From assembly GCA_913009765.1 (NCBI GenBank), contig CAJVYT010000269.1, positions 1 to 6,226 on the forward strand: DNA of 6,226 bases, read 5' to 3'. The stretch comes from an uncultured candidate division Zixibacteria bacterium. Lineage in GTDB: Bacteria > Zixibacteria > MSB-5A5 > GN15 > FEB-12. Both the position numbers and the translations under genes were made by a program. This document shows positions 5,703-6,226 of the stretch, piece after piece; the stretch's first letter is position 1; the number at the start of each line of letters is the position of its first letter. The notes below the pieces were generated by a model. That model saw nothing but the letters and a program-made list of their open reading frames with translations. It made no database searches and had not been told where the DNA came from.

Positions 5703-5936
5703 ATGAATAACGGTAACAATGGGCAAAAAGTAAAAAAGGGTAAATCAAAAAAAATCAAATTTAAAAAATCTAAAGATTATTCACCTGATGTTTTAAAACA
5801 AAAAGAAAAGCGTTTCACTAAACATGACCGTCGTGAAAAGTTAAATTTGCTCAGGTTAGATGAATTGGCAGAATTTGACGATTTAGCTGAGTTTGAAGAT
5901 TTATTAACTGACTATGAAGAATTAGCTGAAATATAA
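5703..5936 (+). CDS. Small charge-polarised protein, function unknown
   Basis: Predicted 77-residue cytoplasmic protein, the only plus-strand gene here. The ATG has GGGAG (5692-5696) six bases upstream, which supports translation. The composition is strikingly split: residues 9-47 are Lys/Arg-rich (QKVKKGKSKKIKFKKSK and KRFTKHDRREK), while 53-77 are acidic with repeating leucine-acid words (DELAEF, DDLAEF, EDLLTDYEELAEI), likely one amphipathic helix. There is no cysteine, signal peptide or membrane segment. The basic half could bind nucleic acid or ribosomes and the acidic tail could mask it or bind a partner, but that is speculation. It faces the Fe-S gene tail to tail with 25 bases between the stops and no hairpin terminator visible. 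Confidence 0.7.
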   Translation: MNNGNNGQKVKKGKSKKIKFKKSKDYSPDVLKQKEKRFTKHDRREKLNLLRLDELAEFDDLAEFEDLLTDYEELAEI

Positions 5937-5961
5937 TATTAACAACAACTTCATTTCATCT

Positions 5962-6150
5962 CTATTTACATTTAGTTTGCTCATGTTCGGGGTTTTTTAG
6001 TATTTTAGCAGTATTGATTACAGTGCAAGTCGGACACGAACAAACCCCCGCACGGAAATTACCCTCTATTGCTATTGTCGGACAGTTTTCAATACAGGCA
6101 CCACACGCCTGACAGGCATCAAGATTAACGACCCAAGATTTTTTTGTTTC
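5962..6150 (-). CDS. Ferredoxin-like 4Fe-4S protein, 5' end missing (cut by adapter)
   Basis: The last 62 residues of an iron-sulfur protein are genomic. A [4Fe-4S] motif CQACGACIENCP is present (Cys 13, 16, 19 and 23 of the fragment), followed by an unusual second cysteine group, CSCPTC (37-42), and a final Cys61 in TKCK. That second group does not match the usual second CxxCxxCxxxCP of a bacterial 2[4Fe-4S] ferredoxin, so it may bind a different metal or form disulfides. The open frame continues to an ATG at 6186, but everything upstream of 6150 is Illumina adapter: the apparent start MLLEFRRVLFRS is the well-known translation of that adapter. The true N-terminus, start and upstream genes lie off the contig. 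Redox partner and pathway cannot be inferred. Confidence 0.85.
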   Translation of the reverse strand, partial: ETKKSWVVNLDACQACGACIENCPTIAIEGNFRAGVCSCPTCTVINTAKILKNPEHEQTKCK

Positions 6151-6226
6151 AGATCGGAAGAGCACACGTCTGAACTCCAGTAACACTGATATATCTCGTA
6201 TGCCGTCTTCTGCTTGAAAAAAAAAA
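6151..6226 (+). other. Illumina TruSeq index adapter with poly-A tail (assembly contamination)
   Basis: From 6151 the sequence is the TruSeq indexed adapter (AGATCGGAAGAGCACACGTC onward), with barcode ACTGAT at 6185-6190 (the index 25 form, followed by AT) and the P7 end finishing GCTTG at 6215, or 6216 counting its last base, then poly-A to 6226. One mismatch is visible: A at 6182 where the adapter has C (CCAGTAAC for CCAGTCAC). This is read-through sequence, not genome; its reverse complement supplies the false start of the neighbouring Fe-S reading frame. Confidence 0.98.

Overview
This window is a whole assembled contig, not a clean genomic slice. Bases 1-70 (poly-T plus the Illumina P5/TruSeq universal adapter) and 6151-6226 (TruSeq index adapter with barcode ACTGAT, plus poly-A) are sequencing-library sequence. 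Only about 71-6150 is genomic. The organism looks like an AT-rich bacterium with a periplasm, a cytochrome c maturation system, Tat export and a low-potential (menaquinone-type) bc chain, probably an anaerobe. A deltaproteobacterial or FCB-type lineage would fit, but six genes cannot settle the taxon. No RNA gene, CRISPR array or mobile element was seen.

Layout. 176-2982, minus strand: a tight three-gene operon encoding a Rieske iron-sulfur protein (GTG start), a cysteine-free cytochrome b with b6/subunit IV architecture, and a membrane-anchored nine-heme cytochrome c. The first two genes overlap by one base (TGATG); the second and third are separated by only a few bases. 3080-3463, minus: ridA. 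3565-4548, minus: an HD-GYP cyclic-di-GMP phosphodiesterase candidate. 4634-4662: a clear intrinsic terminator for the gene at 4717-5340, a helical protein I do not recognise, which has its own extended -10 promoter near 5442-5450. 5341-5702: a non-coding divergent spacer. 5703-5936, plus strand: a small charge-polarised protein. 5962-6150, minus: the C-terminal part of a ferredoxin-like Fe-S protein, cut by the adapter.

How the genes fit together. The Rieske/cytochrome b/multiheme c operon should oxidise a membrane quinol at the outer face of the inner membrane. It should pass one electron through the Rieske cluster to the nine-heme cytochrome, which replaces cytochrome c1 or f, while cytochrome b recycles the other. 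The residues around the Rieske cluster and the absence of the covalent heme ci cysteine suggest a low-potential menaquinol enzyme that is b6-like in histidine spacing but not a true b6f complex. The other genes (imine detoxification, c-di-GMP turnover, unknown helical protein, small charged protein, Fe-S protein) show no obvious functional link to it.

Ribosome-binding sites argue for moving three starts inward from the longest reading frame: the cytochrome c to 1414, ridA to 3463 and the unknown gene to 5340. The most interesting biology is the nine-heme bc operon. The most important caution is the adapter contamination, which creates a false N-terminus on the last gene.
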